Positions 36,349-47,149 of a stretch of 64,000 nt of DNA are shown here, in pieces. Positions within the stretch are counted from its first letter, which is position 1; every line of letters starts with the position of its first letter. A program made the translations under genes and the position numbers. The notes beneath the pieces are model-generated. The model was not told the origin of the DNA, did no database searches, and was given only the letters and a program-made list of their open reading frames with translations. Source of the DNA: Ignelater luminosus (lineage: Eukaryota; Arthropoda; Insecta; Coleoptera; Elateridae); assembly GCA_011009095.1 (NCBI GenBank), contig VTPC01090597.1, forward strand, positions 1-64,000, read 5' to 3'.

Positions 36349-36625
36349 TTATCTCTACCATTGATTGGTCTATTTTCAGAACTTTTAGCAAGCACATCTT
36401 GTCAGTTCTTGGCCTATAGTTAGGGTTGACAAAAATTATAATTTCATTTTGTGAATAATACCCAATAGACTTTAATAGTCCAAGAACCAAAGATTTCTAA
36501 AAATTTCTTCTTATCTCCAGCATTGATTGGCCTATTATCAGAGTTTTTAGCAAGCACATCTTGTCTGTTTTTGGCTCATAGTAAGGGTTATTAAAAATAG
36601 TAAATCTATTTCTTGAATAAAATTT

Positions 36626-39600
36626 ATAATTGAAAACTGCTTTAAAAGTAAGACTTTTGAAAACGTATTCCAGAGTTTCTCATATACAAGTCAAACGAAA
36701 AACTTAAAAATATTTGAAAATGAAAATTTCTGAAGATAGAGATTACCAAGAATTAAAGTCTTCATTTACAAAGCAGACGATGCTCAAGCATCAATGAATA
36801 AAATTGATTTGATTCAGCCGTGAAGATTTCTAATATGAAGATTTTGAGCTTCCGTATCTAGCCAATTTAGAGATCGATATTTGAATGTTTTGGATAGTTA
36901 CTATTCCTTCTGGCAAAAAGTAAACGGTAGAATTGTAAGAAATTCTGTTTGTACTATTTGTTAAGCTATTTTCAGTAATTTTATTTCCTAATATTATAAG
37001 GTTTAAGAATTTTACAAACTTACGCACTGCTATAGACATTTACGAGATAAACATCATCATGATTATCAATTTAATAACAACAAAAAGAAAGAGAGAGCAA
37101 ATGTTTGTCAACAAGAAATCATGATGTAAAAATAGAAAAAAATTCTTTTGAAACTACATTTTCCCTTTTATTGTAGTTCAAAGTACCTCTTTTGTTCTTT
37201 TTTTCAAACAATTCTGTGTAAAGTCTACGCAAGTATTTTATTTTTTATCTAAGGACGTATTTAGAAATTGAAAAATTTCAAATAAGATCTTTGGTGGTTG
37301 ATAAACACAAAAATTCCCGCCGGCACAGTATCAGCGCATGTTTACTGAAAAGCAGTGCGTATGTAAAATAGGTACAAGATAATTCAAATGCTAATTTTTA
37401 GTATAACCATTTTCATTTTGGGAACTTATTTAAATATTAGGGTTTCTAGATTTAAACAGTAAATAGGTTTTGCTGCACAGTAGTATTATGTATACTAACA
37501 TATTCAACACCCTTTATTTAAACCATTTTTGTTATGGACTAACATTATATGACCAAATAGCTTTTAGAAAATTACATTAGTTTGGGTTTTCTCATATTTT
37601 TTTCTTATCTAAATGAAATTTAATGTTTCCTAACTTGTTTTTCTGTAATTTAATTACATTTATAAGGTAGGTTTTTACGTGTGACCTAAAAGAAATATGC
37701 AGAATCATTTCCTGAAAGTTACTCTAATACAGTTCATGTTTAACGAAATTAATAAAATCAGGTTACACTTTAATGAATTCAACCGAGGAAACATTTTAAA
37801 CGTTTTCCAAGAAAACTTTACCGTTCATGTATATAAATTTTGTAAGAAATAAAACTGTATAAGGTTATGTATATAGTTTATAAGCTTCTTTTCTTTTCCT
37901 AAAGAATTTCTCGTATTTGTATAGATAGAATTATGTCCTTCTACAATGCTCGCCGATAGAGCTCTTTAAGTCAACAAAAAATATTATTCGAAGTATAGAG
38001 AACTTCGAACAATAATCTAAAATAAACAGTAAAAGTTTATAAAATGCTCTTAAAATCAAAGTTTAAGCGGGTTCTCATGAAGTGGTGGCGGCGCATTTTA
38101 CATCAAAGTTATAACCAAAGAAACACAAAGCTACTAAACTGCGTCATCCGTTTATCACCCCAGTGAAATTGAAACAGAAAAAGCTTTTAAACCATCTAAG
38201 TAGACCGTTCTTGTTAAACTTAAACTAACCAAATCGATTGAGTTCGTTAAAATACGTCTCTTTGACATAGTTAGCCACCCTTTTTATCAAGGAATCTCAA
38301 TTTAATAGTCCTTGCAATGAGCTTGGCATTTTCCAGCTGCCGTTCGCCACTAGGTTTAGTTAAGCGACCACAAATTGTTTCAGTTTTATTATTCTGTGTT
38401 ATTTCCCATATCACCTGTTTAAGTGCACAATAAAGGAGATTATATTTTTCAAAATTATAACTATAATAAAACCAACAATTGCTTACTATAAGCACGAAGT
38501 GTTTATGGGTATAAATGGAGTTTGAAATTTAGTTCGGTACAGTGAACGTTTTGCATGTGTCTTAATCCTTGATTAATGTATCTAACAGACATGTATTTAG
38601 CAGATAACTCAGGGATAATTAGTAATTCATTAAGCAAAAACACTTGCCAACTTCAACGATAAATAGAGTCAAGTTGTAATTGGTATTAAACTTTGATCAA
38701 AAATCTGGTTTTTATTTTCATAAAACAAAACACTGAAAATATCAGAAATTAGAAAATTAGGTAAAGATTTTTATGTTTAATTTAAAATTTATAAAATATA
38801 ATTAGTATAGAAATTCCAGTCAGAAATCATTTGTAGAATTCTTCATAAAACACATATTCTTTCGTGATTGAAGAAAATGGAAAATCCATATATCAGAAAT
38901 TTTCTTAAAAAATTATTATCTACTCAGAAGTACTTCATCTTAAATCATGCTTTAAGTCTTGATGATGTTTTGAGCTTACCAGACTGTTATAATTAACCCT
39001 AACATACTCACCAGAAATTCTGGCCATGAGTCAGGAGCGGAAGCAAGAAATGAAAACGCGTAGATGCAAATTGATGTAATAAATAGATTTGCTACAAACT
39101 AAAACAAACAGAATTTATCAAAATTTTAATAATCTGCAAATGAACAGAGCAGAACGGCAAAGAAATCTACTTTAAAGAAAGTTCAAACAGTCACAAACGC
39201 AAAAAAGATGCACTTTGTTTTATATCAGAAGATCGCCATTACGCACAAAAAAAATTGTAGTAATTAGGAAACCACATGATGGTGCCTTAATCTAAAATAT
39301 ACTTGTAACGGCAAAGCATTCCTTTCACAATCTATTTAGTATTCACTAACCAAGTATTTCCATCAATGGGGGTCACAATGTTCAGCAGGCATCTAGTTAG
39401 TTAATGGCTTGGGCTTACAATAATGGGACTTCAGCAATGAATGTTTTAGTGGACTCAAAATTTTAATTGATCTATTTTTATGTAGTGAGATTTTGTTTCA
39501 CTGTCTTCTTAGCTGTCGTCTTTTGTTCATTTTTTTCTTCTTTTTCTTTCCTTTAAGTTTACAGGTTACTCTTTCAGCTACCAATTAAGGCTTTTGTCCA

Positions 39601-39813
39601 GAATTGATGTTTCTGTGTTGTTCAATTCTTACTGAGCACGGTTTTCTCTAAACTCTAACCGATCTGTTTTGCTTCTTTTCACAATTTTCTTAGTTTCAAC
39701 TTCTAAACCAAGACCAAATTGGTTTGTATAAGGACAAAAAAAGCAGAGATTTAACCAAATAACTTAGTTTGACGTTTGAGCTGTAAGATTTGCAAAACGT
39801 TTCTTGACTCTAT
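36626..39813. other. AT-rich stretch, one weak exon-like segment
   Basis: Mostly plain AT-rich sequence. On the minus strand, 38,275-38,420 follows a pyrimidine-rich tract ending in TTAAACAG and stays open for about 47 codons, including GERQLENAKLIARTIKLRF, up to a stop. No family is recognised and no second exon is seen, so this may be chance. The segment 39,480-39,780 is T-rich with a lysine-rich minus strand and may be eroded transposon sequence next to the hAT-type end. Confidence 0.35.
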
Positions 39814-39857
39814 GTGAGCCAACTCGGCGCCGGAAGATAAGTTTGCCCAGCCTTTAT
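39814..39857 (-). mobile_element. hAT-type terminal sequence
   Basis: The reverse complement reads CATAAAGGCTGGGCAAACTT, a GC-rich step with CGGCGCCG, and GAGTTGGCTCAC. This follows the same GGxxGGGCAAACTT...GGCTCxC pattern as other hAT termini and resembles the end at 30,011. The partner end and transposase are not visible. Confidence 0.4.
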
Positions 39858-42800
39858 GTATTTACTTTTAGAGCTTTGGTAATAGCTGGGTTTTGGCAAA
39901 GTCCTCATTGGCCACTCCAAAACTCTTTAGTTGTTTTGACTAATTTCTGGATATGTACTGGAGCTTTGTGGTGTTAATTAGGGTTTTTTTTTGTTGCATT
40001 TGTGATTTACATTTTTTCCCCTTATTTGTTCTTTTTATCTATTTTGATGTTTTATACTACTCAACTGTGTACTTTCGTGTTGATAAGACTCTGTTTGTTA
40101 AAATTTTATACCTAGTTCACGTGTGGTTACTGTCTTTTTATCAAAGGTATTTTTTATTTTTAAAGTTTTCATTTACCCTACCAATATTTTACTGATGGAT
40201 ATATTAATAGTAATGCAATCTTCTAACTTGGAAACAAGTTTCAAACTGTCTATTTATTAATTGTCTGTCGAAATAAATAAAACCACAAAAATTCTTTGTT
40301 GCTCAAGCTAGAAATCTATCTCAAAGTTGATTGTTGCTAAAGAGAAAGAACCATTTCATCATTTAAGAAAAACTGAAAACCAACCAGAAGTTTTAAAATT
40401 CATTCTTCATCACACTCTACATCTTCAGAATCGTTGTCTTGTGTTGCAAATTGCAAAATGTTTTTTAAGGTAATTCTGAGACATAACGCGATATAACAAG
40501 GTACATTATCAGAATTCAAAAACTATTTTCCCAAGTCTTTCAAAATCAATCTCAGTATAACCTGCCACACTTTCCAAAACAAATTCGTTGCAGTTTAGTT
40601 TATGGATCATAAAAACCAAGGTTTAGACTTTACAGAATTTTCTAAATCAATTTTCAGTAGTTTTATGAGGAGTTGGTACGACTTCTGTCTAAGCCAAAAT
40701 TGCGTTTGTATTTTTCTTGAAAATATTTAACTGACTTGTAATGATCTGATGACTTATTCAGAGATTCTGATTTTTGCTAATCGCTTAACTGTCATTGCAG
40801 ATGAGATACAAAGTGGTCCAGCTTTATTTAAAATGGCGCTCGCAATTGTTTACAAAATAGTTTTACAATTTTCAAAATTCTACCTTGCTTCGCAGACAAA
40901 ACTACATTTTCGTAAAGGCAAAATTTCCAAATCAAATCTAGTTATACACCCAATATAAATATTGAACCATTTCGATTTTTCATAGCATGAAAACTAAGAG
41001 AGATATTAAGATGAGACTTATGAAATGAACAACAAAGATTTTTCAGGTTTGAGATCCATTTCACAAAGTCACATGACCTAGTAGTCAGCATTCAAATTGA
41101 AAAAACAAACAACAAAACGATTTCTAATCAAGAACCTTCAAAAGCAAAAAAATTGTAGCATTTCACAAATTCCCACATAACCATAACAGGTACATACATA
41201 TAAACGAACTTGTATTGAAACACCCTAAATGTTTCAAACTGTACTAATATTACAGAATAATTTAAACTTTCCTCCAGAAAGTTTATGTATCCAAAATGAG
41301 ATGTCGAATATATGCAAATTATGTCAAAAAAGGGTTTTAAGATATGTTTCAGGTTTCTAGCAATTTCGGTAGAATTAAATTATACTTTGGTCCTAGCAAG
41401 TTAACGGTTTAAAAATCGTCTTTCTATATAGTCAAAGAAATGACTATTGGATGAATGATACCTTTTTTCGCGATAGATCAACAACTAAACGAGTTTGAAT
41501 TTATTGTGCACGATCGACTTAAAGAATCAATTACGGATTTTCTGCACGACATTTCGTGAGATTTTGCACCTCACGTTGAATACATATAATATTTTTAAAA
41601 TCTCAGTTAAAATCGGAGTTCGTACAAAGTTTTAGGGAGTGTAACTGAAATTTGTATTCAGAGACGAACCATTTTCGCTTTTCGATAAAATTAAGCATTC
41701 TGTTTATATGCATATTAGTTAAAATGTAAGAGTCGACAAAGTCATAATTATAATTCCTAAGGAAAAGTATTAAAATATTTCTTTGACTGTACTACTTTGT
41801 GTCCATCTAGAACAAAACAAAGTTACCGTATTTGCTTCATTAGGTTCAAAGGCCTTTTCGTTATCTGTAAAACAACAAAGGTAGAGCTTTCTTATTCTGG
41901 CATTTAATTTTACGGAAATTTGCGCGTTCACCAACAAAGCCGATTTTCAAAAGCTTCCATTATAATTACCTGCAAATATTAAAGGCGTTTTGGCGTTTTG
42001 AGTTAAAACATTTAATTATTATTTTAACAACATCAAAGACATTGTTTGGTACATCTTGTTAACATAGAAAACAGATCATATTTTCAAAAACGCGTTTATA
42101 AATTTTTGGATAGGAAAAAAAATAAATCTGAACGCAGTTAACTGGGGCATGCAAAAGCTTCTGACGAAGCAAAAGAAACGAAAAGATATAAATTAAACAC
42201 TACATGTTTATTTTTCATCATCCTTCGAATCAGTGAAAAGGTCCCCAATTAAACTGAAAGTCTATATAGGGATTTACAGATTGAGATAACAGAACTTTTT
42301 GAATTATTTACATTATTGAAGTTAAAAAGCGTCGTTGTATGTGATTAAATGCAACTTTTCAACTCAAATAGACCTCTTGATTGAGCTATAGCCTAGAGCG
42401 TGGAAAAAGTTATTCGCATGCTAAAGAAACTTCTTTTATTGAACTGATAAAAGACTACATCTTTCTAAAAGCGGTTAGAAGAACTGTACAACCGCATTTC
42501 TACAATTTTTGAACATAAAATGGGTCTTGGCGTCAGCAGAGTTAGTAATTTATTCTTCCCCTTGAAAGGGTCAGGATGCGTTTATTGATGCGAAATATGA
42601 ACTGTGGTCTCGTATAATCACCAGGCAGACGCCATATTTACTAAGGACACTATTTTTTGTGGCAATTTTGGTAGAGAATGGATAATCTGAGTAGGGAAAA
42701 CAGTTTGGGAGCTACGGTCGTAACGTATAAAATCAAATGTTCATCAAAATAGAATTATGTCTGAGATTTAATAAAGGGCGGATTATTATTTAAGATTTTT

Positions 42801-43929
42801 AGAAATTAAATGAGTTATTACTTTGTCTTTATGCCAACTTTTTTATAGATTACTAAAATTAAATTTCTATTTATTTATCTGTATATCACAGTCTGCTATT
42901 TACAAATATTACAAAATAAATTACTCTTTCATGGCGTTATAGGAATTTAAAAAGATTAATAAAAGCTTTATCCATTAAATTTTGTGTTTTTAAATTTTTA
43001 TGATAGAAAATAAAGTTATATTTTTTTAATGAAATTAATCTTTGCGTATTTACTACACATAGATATTATTCTCATTGCGCTATAAGTCAAAAAGTTTTTA
43101 ATTAAAGTCTGAACGCTCTTAAGCGTTTTGGTACTGACTGTACACAAGATCACTGTTAGAAGTGAATACACCAAACGGCGTTTTGATATCACCTGACTTA
43201 CCCCACACGCGTTGCCAAATTTAAAAAGAAAACTATTAATTAAGTTTTCATTTTTTTGGTAAATTAATAATGATGTAAATACATATAAAAACATTAATAA
43301 TAATTACTGAACTTTGGTAGGTCAAAACTCTAAAAGTTGATTAACATTACTGTTAATATAAAAAAGTGAACCTCTTTTTATCTAGCCTACATTGGACATA
43401 GTGAAATGCTGACCCTATTTCTCTATTTCTAGAGTTTTTCCTGTTTCTAAACAAAATTTCAATTTGAAACTTTTATTATTTTTTTTTCAAAATTCCTATT
43501 ATGTTTCTAGTCCATTTCCCTATTCTATAAACAAACCAAAGCGATATCTCCACCATTCTGGCTGTTCTAGAGCGCTTTAGAATAAAAATCTTCATTCTTT
43601 CAAATACTTTATTTTAATAAGAACCTTTTCTACACAGACATGCCGATAATTTTAAAATTTTATAGTATAGAAACTTTTATTTGAGATTTTACCAGAAGAA
43701 AATTATTCTAGTTTTTAGTTTCACTAAAATACGCGACGAAAGTACTAGATTTAGTGATCGTATAGTTATAATTAGAACTATTAGTGTCCATATCATTAAC
43801 AATTAGGGTGTCAAAAAGGCCTATTTACTTAATGCATATTTTGCATCCTAGTTTTCTGTTTTTGCTTTTTTGTGATTCGCATAGGAGACTTGCACCATTC
43901 CCAAAGATTGAGAGCTATTTGTTATAGTT
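39858..43929. other. AT-rich stretch without recognised gene
   Basis: Open frames at 39,953-40,195, 40,749-40,958 and 43,016-43,294 have background composition. A 35-codon frame at about 41,454-41,560 reads QQLNEFEFIVHDRLKESITD after a pyrimidine-rich tract, but it is too short to support. Confidence 0.5.
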
Positions 43930-44820
43930 TCTCTGTTCAAGAAGGGCGATAACAGAATATATCTCTACTTAGCGTCCCGGGTAAGATTTATAGGCCCATG
44001 TGGTAGAGAGACGGGAAGAAGCGCAGTGTGGTTTTAGACCAAACAGGGGACCCAAGATGCTATTTTCGTTGTGAGGTAGGCGGCAGAAAAGGCCATCGAG
44101 TATAGAAAGAATTTGCACCTCTGCTTCATTGACATAGAAAAGGCCTTTGATAGGGTGCTCTTGATAGATTTGATTTTTCACAAAGCCTAACCAGAAGGGT
44201 GAAAAGCTTTCAGAAAGAATGTAGGAACATAGTAAGAACCCATTACTGTTCCTTCTCAGAGTTCAGTGTTAAGGCAGGCGTTTGGCTGGGGGATATTCTT
44301 AGCCCCCTTCTATTTGCGCTGGTGATAGACCTAGCCTTGAAAAACTGCAGGGATTTAAAAGATATAAATTAAGAAACTGGAAACTGAACCCTGTCTTCAT
44401 TAATTCCCTTATATATGCCGGATTCCTTGTAGAAGCTCCAGCTCAGCCTAAATCTTCTAGTAATGATTTTTGCGCAGTTTAGCTTAGCTGTCAGTTGCGA
44501 CAAGACTAAAACAACAGGGTGAAAAAGAGATCGGTAGCTGGGGGGACCAGAAGGGACAGAATCAGGAACACGGCCATCAGAGCGTCCCTTGCAACAGAGC
44601 CATTGGTAGATTGGGTTGAATCTTTTCAGCTGAGGTGGTTTGTCTAGCTCTAGGTACCCGCTACAGGCACTAGAGGCAAGGCCAGAGAGAAGAAGACCAC
44701 GCGGAAGAAGGAGGACAATCTGGGCTAACATTCAGACTGCCCTCAGAGAAAGAAGCTGCAGTTGAGCTTTTGCCAATCTTCTACACCAGCTGATAGATAA
44801 GGGCAGGACTAAGTAAAATA
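43930..44820 (+). mobile_element. LINE reverse-transcriptase fragment, deleted and frameshifted
   Basis: In order on the plus strand: LFKKGDN (the P.YKKGD box that opens the reverse transcriptase); then GTQDAIFVVR, AAEKAIEYRKN and LHLCFIDIEKAFDRV, the block with the first catalytic aspartate (FIDIEKAFDRV); then AGVWLGDILSPLLFALVIDL, matching GVRQGxxLSPLLF; then a stretch equivalent to the LIDWxxxxQLRWFGHL strand and EARPERRRPRGRRRTIWA near 44,670-44,720. The YADD box is missing, so a deletion lies between about 44,380 and 44,580. Stops and frame changes are frequent. The segment is GC-richer than its surroundings and suggests a less ancient insertion than the blocks at 24 and 30 kb. The clade is not certain; no endonuclease or clear 3' tail is visible. 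Confidence 0.75.
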
Positions 44821-44991
44821 AATGATTCGTATTGTTAGTGACTATCTGGGACTTTACTTCTTAAATTATTTTCTTTTCCTTCTTTAACCTCTAGAGACTT
44901 CCTGACGTTTCTAGAATTAAATTACTTGCGATCTTTGATTTTTCTACGGTTAAATTGTTTACAAAAATTTAAGTTTATTTAAAACACAATA

Positions 44992-45878
44992 CAGTGTGTC
45001 CACATTTCGATGCTCACTATTGGGATCTCGGAAATTGTAAGAGATACGAAGTCGGTTAAATTAAAAAAGATTTGGCTGTTTTAAAGATCAGTTTACTTAT
45101 GCTTTTGTTGTTTCAAAAAAGTTCACGGCTTACTAGATATTTGCTAAAAACGAAATTAACTTTTTTTTTTTTAATAAAAAGCATTTCCCGCTTAGTGTGC
45201 CATGACTTTAAACATATGAAAATTATTGATTTTTGTCAGACAAATTACATTTGTTATGCAACAATTGCTAAAACAAAACAAAAGACGCTTTTACGATACT
45301 TTACTGAGCATTCACAGATAGCTTCAAATAAGCAGCTAATGCCCCATAAAACCGTATTTATTTTGTTTTAGCAATTTTTGCATAACAAATGAATTTCTTT
45401 GATAAAACTCCACGACTTTGTGTGTGTTAGATGTCATGGTACACTATGATAAAAAATGATTTTCACTTCATAACTCGGTTAAAACAAAAGAATAGCTATG
45501 TCAAACCACGTATCACTGAAAAGCATTTAAGGCGTGCAGTTCGGTTTCCATTAGAAAAAATTTGTATTTACGTTTCACCGCCGAAGTAAAACAAAAGACA
45601 ATTGCGAAAATAATTTTTTCGTGTTTCGGAGTAAATTCTCTAAAACACTCTCTTTGCTGTTCTTTTCTATCTTTGCTCGTCCCTGAGATATTTCACTTAA
45701 AAGAAATAAGATAATTTCGTTTTTAGCAAACATCTAGTAAGCCGTGAACTTTTTTGAAAAAACAAAAGCATAAGTAAACTGATCTTTAAAATAGCCAAAT
45801 CTTTTCTAATTTAACCGACTTCGTATCTCTTACAATTTCCGAGATCCCAATAGTAAGCATCGAAATGTGGACACACTG
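44992..45878. mobile_element. Non-autonomous Tc1/mariner-type element with 167-bp inverted repeats
   Basis: Ends CAGTGTGTCC (44,992) and GGACACACTG (45,878) are flanked by TA at 44,990-44,991 and 45,879-45,880, the expected TA target duplication. The terminal inverted repeats span 44,992-45,158 and 45,712-45,878 and differ at only about 5 of 167 positions, so the insertion is the youngest in the window. The 550-bp interior has no transposase; the 99-codon frame at 45,072-45,371 runs through the left repeat and shows no domain. A second hairpin is nested inside. Mobility would need a transposase supplied by another copy; no such source is in the window. Confidence 0.92.
45248..45391. repeat. 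Nested hairpin inside the palindromic element
   Basis: The 31-bp arms at 45,248-45,278 and 45,361-45,391 (starting CATTTGTTATGCAA on one strand) are inverted copies with one mismatch around an 82-nt spacer. They are unrelated in sequence to the terminal repeats. Confidence 0.85.
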
Positions 45879-46936
45879 TATATTGGAAATTTTGAAATTA
45901 TTTTAAATAATAAACTTTTTAAAAAGGTTATAATAAGAAACAAAAATAAAAAGGCGTTTTCTAGTAGCAACCCGTTAAGGATATGTATGGTTTGCCTGGG
46001 TTTGCCGAATTACTACTTTCTCTAATCAATGTTCCACCATACGGCACATCCTTTGTCATACTACTTGTTACGAGTTACAATTAGAAGAGAGTTGTTCTAA
46101 CTACAGTTGTGGATGTTTTAAATTAAAATTTGTTTGGATGTCTTATTTGACTTTAAAGAAACAAATGAATTCACTTCTGCAACCTTTCATTTGCATTTCA
46201 GAAATAACTAAAGCTGTAGGAGGTAGAATTTCAGGTTGGTATATTAAAATTGATTTTAAGGTTTTAATGTACTGAGCTGAATTTCATATTTTTGCAAGAA
46301 TGCGGTTTACCTGGAAACCAAGAATAAATGCAAATTTTACTCAAACCTTTCTGAAAGGTGTGATGAGTGTACAATGAATCTACCTTTCTCACGCTGAAAG
46401 AGCAGTAGAAGTTTTAAAATTTTGCAGCCTCTCTTGATCCATTACGATTGCAATACAAGTTTGTTATAGTCTAAGTTTTACGAATAAAGTTCCCAAGTGT
46501 TTTAAATTCGCGTGCACTTCCTGCACTTTTTTACTGCTAGAGGCGATGCGCTTGAACAGCACCGTAGAAAGTTTTTAAAATTAAAACGGATACTCTCCAC
46601 ACTTTTTATTCAAAGTTTGGAAGGAATAGCTGATTTAGAAAATTCGTTTAATAATACTTAAAACAATAGGACGACCAGTTCATTGATACGAACAATTCTA
46701 ATTTAAGAGTTAATTTTTTATAAAGAAGAAAATATTAATTCTCGATTCTAAATGAAATTAAGAACACCAACTTCATCAGAACAAGAATCTCCTTTGGGCG
46801 TTTGTTTCTCCCATTCTATTTCAACTTGGCTGACGTACAGCTTCGAAATTTACAACACGAGATAAGAAGTTCTTGGATGAATATATTTTCGATTAGGGTG
46901 TAATTTCCTTAAGCCATACTGACGCGAATTATAATC

Positions 46937-47149
46937 TTGTATGAATATTATGATATTACTACACATTTTCATATCGCCTCAGTAATAATTTCCTTAATTC
47001 CATCAATTATTAATCTTGGATGCGCGGTTCTAATGTGCGTAGTTTTGGTAGTAACGAGAAAGTTAAGAGCAAGGAAGGGTGTCTGTATATTCGAATTTAA
47101 TTCGTTTGCGTACTACTTGTACACTGATGAACCTACGATTTTGTTTTGA
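46937..47149 (+). CDS. Short open frame with one membrane-like segment, unknown
   Basis: The 70-codon frame starts at an ATG preceded at once by an in-frame stop. Residues about 13-40 are strongly hydrophobic (IASVIISLIPSIINLGCAVL then MCVVLVV) and are followed by the basic RKLRARK, the arrangement of a membrane helix with a cytoplasmic basic flank. The frame ends in a stop directly before GAG-GTAAGG, a good donor, and an acceptor-like ATATCGCCTCAG lies inside it. No family is recognised with any confidence. It may be a real small exon, the remnant of a membrane protein, or a chance frame. Confidence 0.22.
   Translation: MYEYYDITTHFHIASVIISLIPSIINLGCAVLMCVVLVVTRKLRARKGVCIFEFNSFAYYLYTDEPTILF

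Larger units (their letters stand above)
34300..36625. repeat. Diverged tandem array, unit about 140-172 bp
   Basis: A block reading TTGGCCTATTTTCAGAATTT, then AGCAxxCACATCTTGTCTG, then TTTTGGCCTATAGTTAGG, then an AAATAAAACCCAAG step, recurs. Anchors lie at about 34,884, 35,045, 35,198, 35,339, 35,490, 35,652, 35,817, 36,195, 36,367 and 36,528. Spacings are 141-172 bp, apart from 378 bp where a 210-bp insertion intervenes. Units near 34.3-34.8 kb are badly eroded, while those near 36.2-36.5 kb are much more alike, so the array seems youngest around the assembly gap. No coding content; a satellite-like repeat is the simplest reading. Confidence 0.88.

Noticed and set aside
35973-36419. 148-codon plus-strand frame across the gap, with TSPGFEPGT
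   Set aside because: It runs through the SINE-like insert and 119 N bases; the phrase comes from the B-box region of the repeat, not from a protein gene.
38275-38495. Minus-strand exon candidate with GERQLENAKLIARTIKLRF
   Set aside because: An acceptor-like tract is present, but there is no recognised family, no partner exon and no further support, so it was not listed as a gene.
39895-39945. Tc1 transposase motif on the minus strand (VLEWPMRTLP)
   Set aside because: It resembles VLxWPxxSPDLNP only at VLEWP; the diagnostic SPDLNPIE is absent in all frames nearby.
41454-41560. 35-codon frame with FEFIVHDRLKESITD
   Set aside because: The frame is short, unsupported by splice signals on both sides and not recognisable; frames of this length are expected by chance.
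44369-44731. 120-codon minus-strand open frame
   Set aside because: It lies antisense to a LINE fragment whose plus-strand blocks match the family in order.
45072-45371. 99-codon frame as a transposase of the palindromic element
   Set aside because: It starts inside the terminal inverted repeat and shows no helix-turn-helix or DDE motif.
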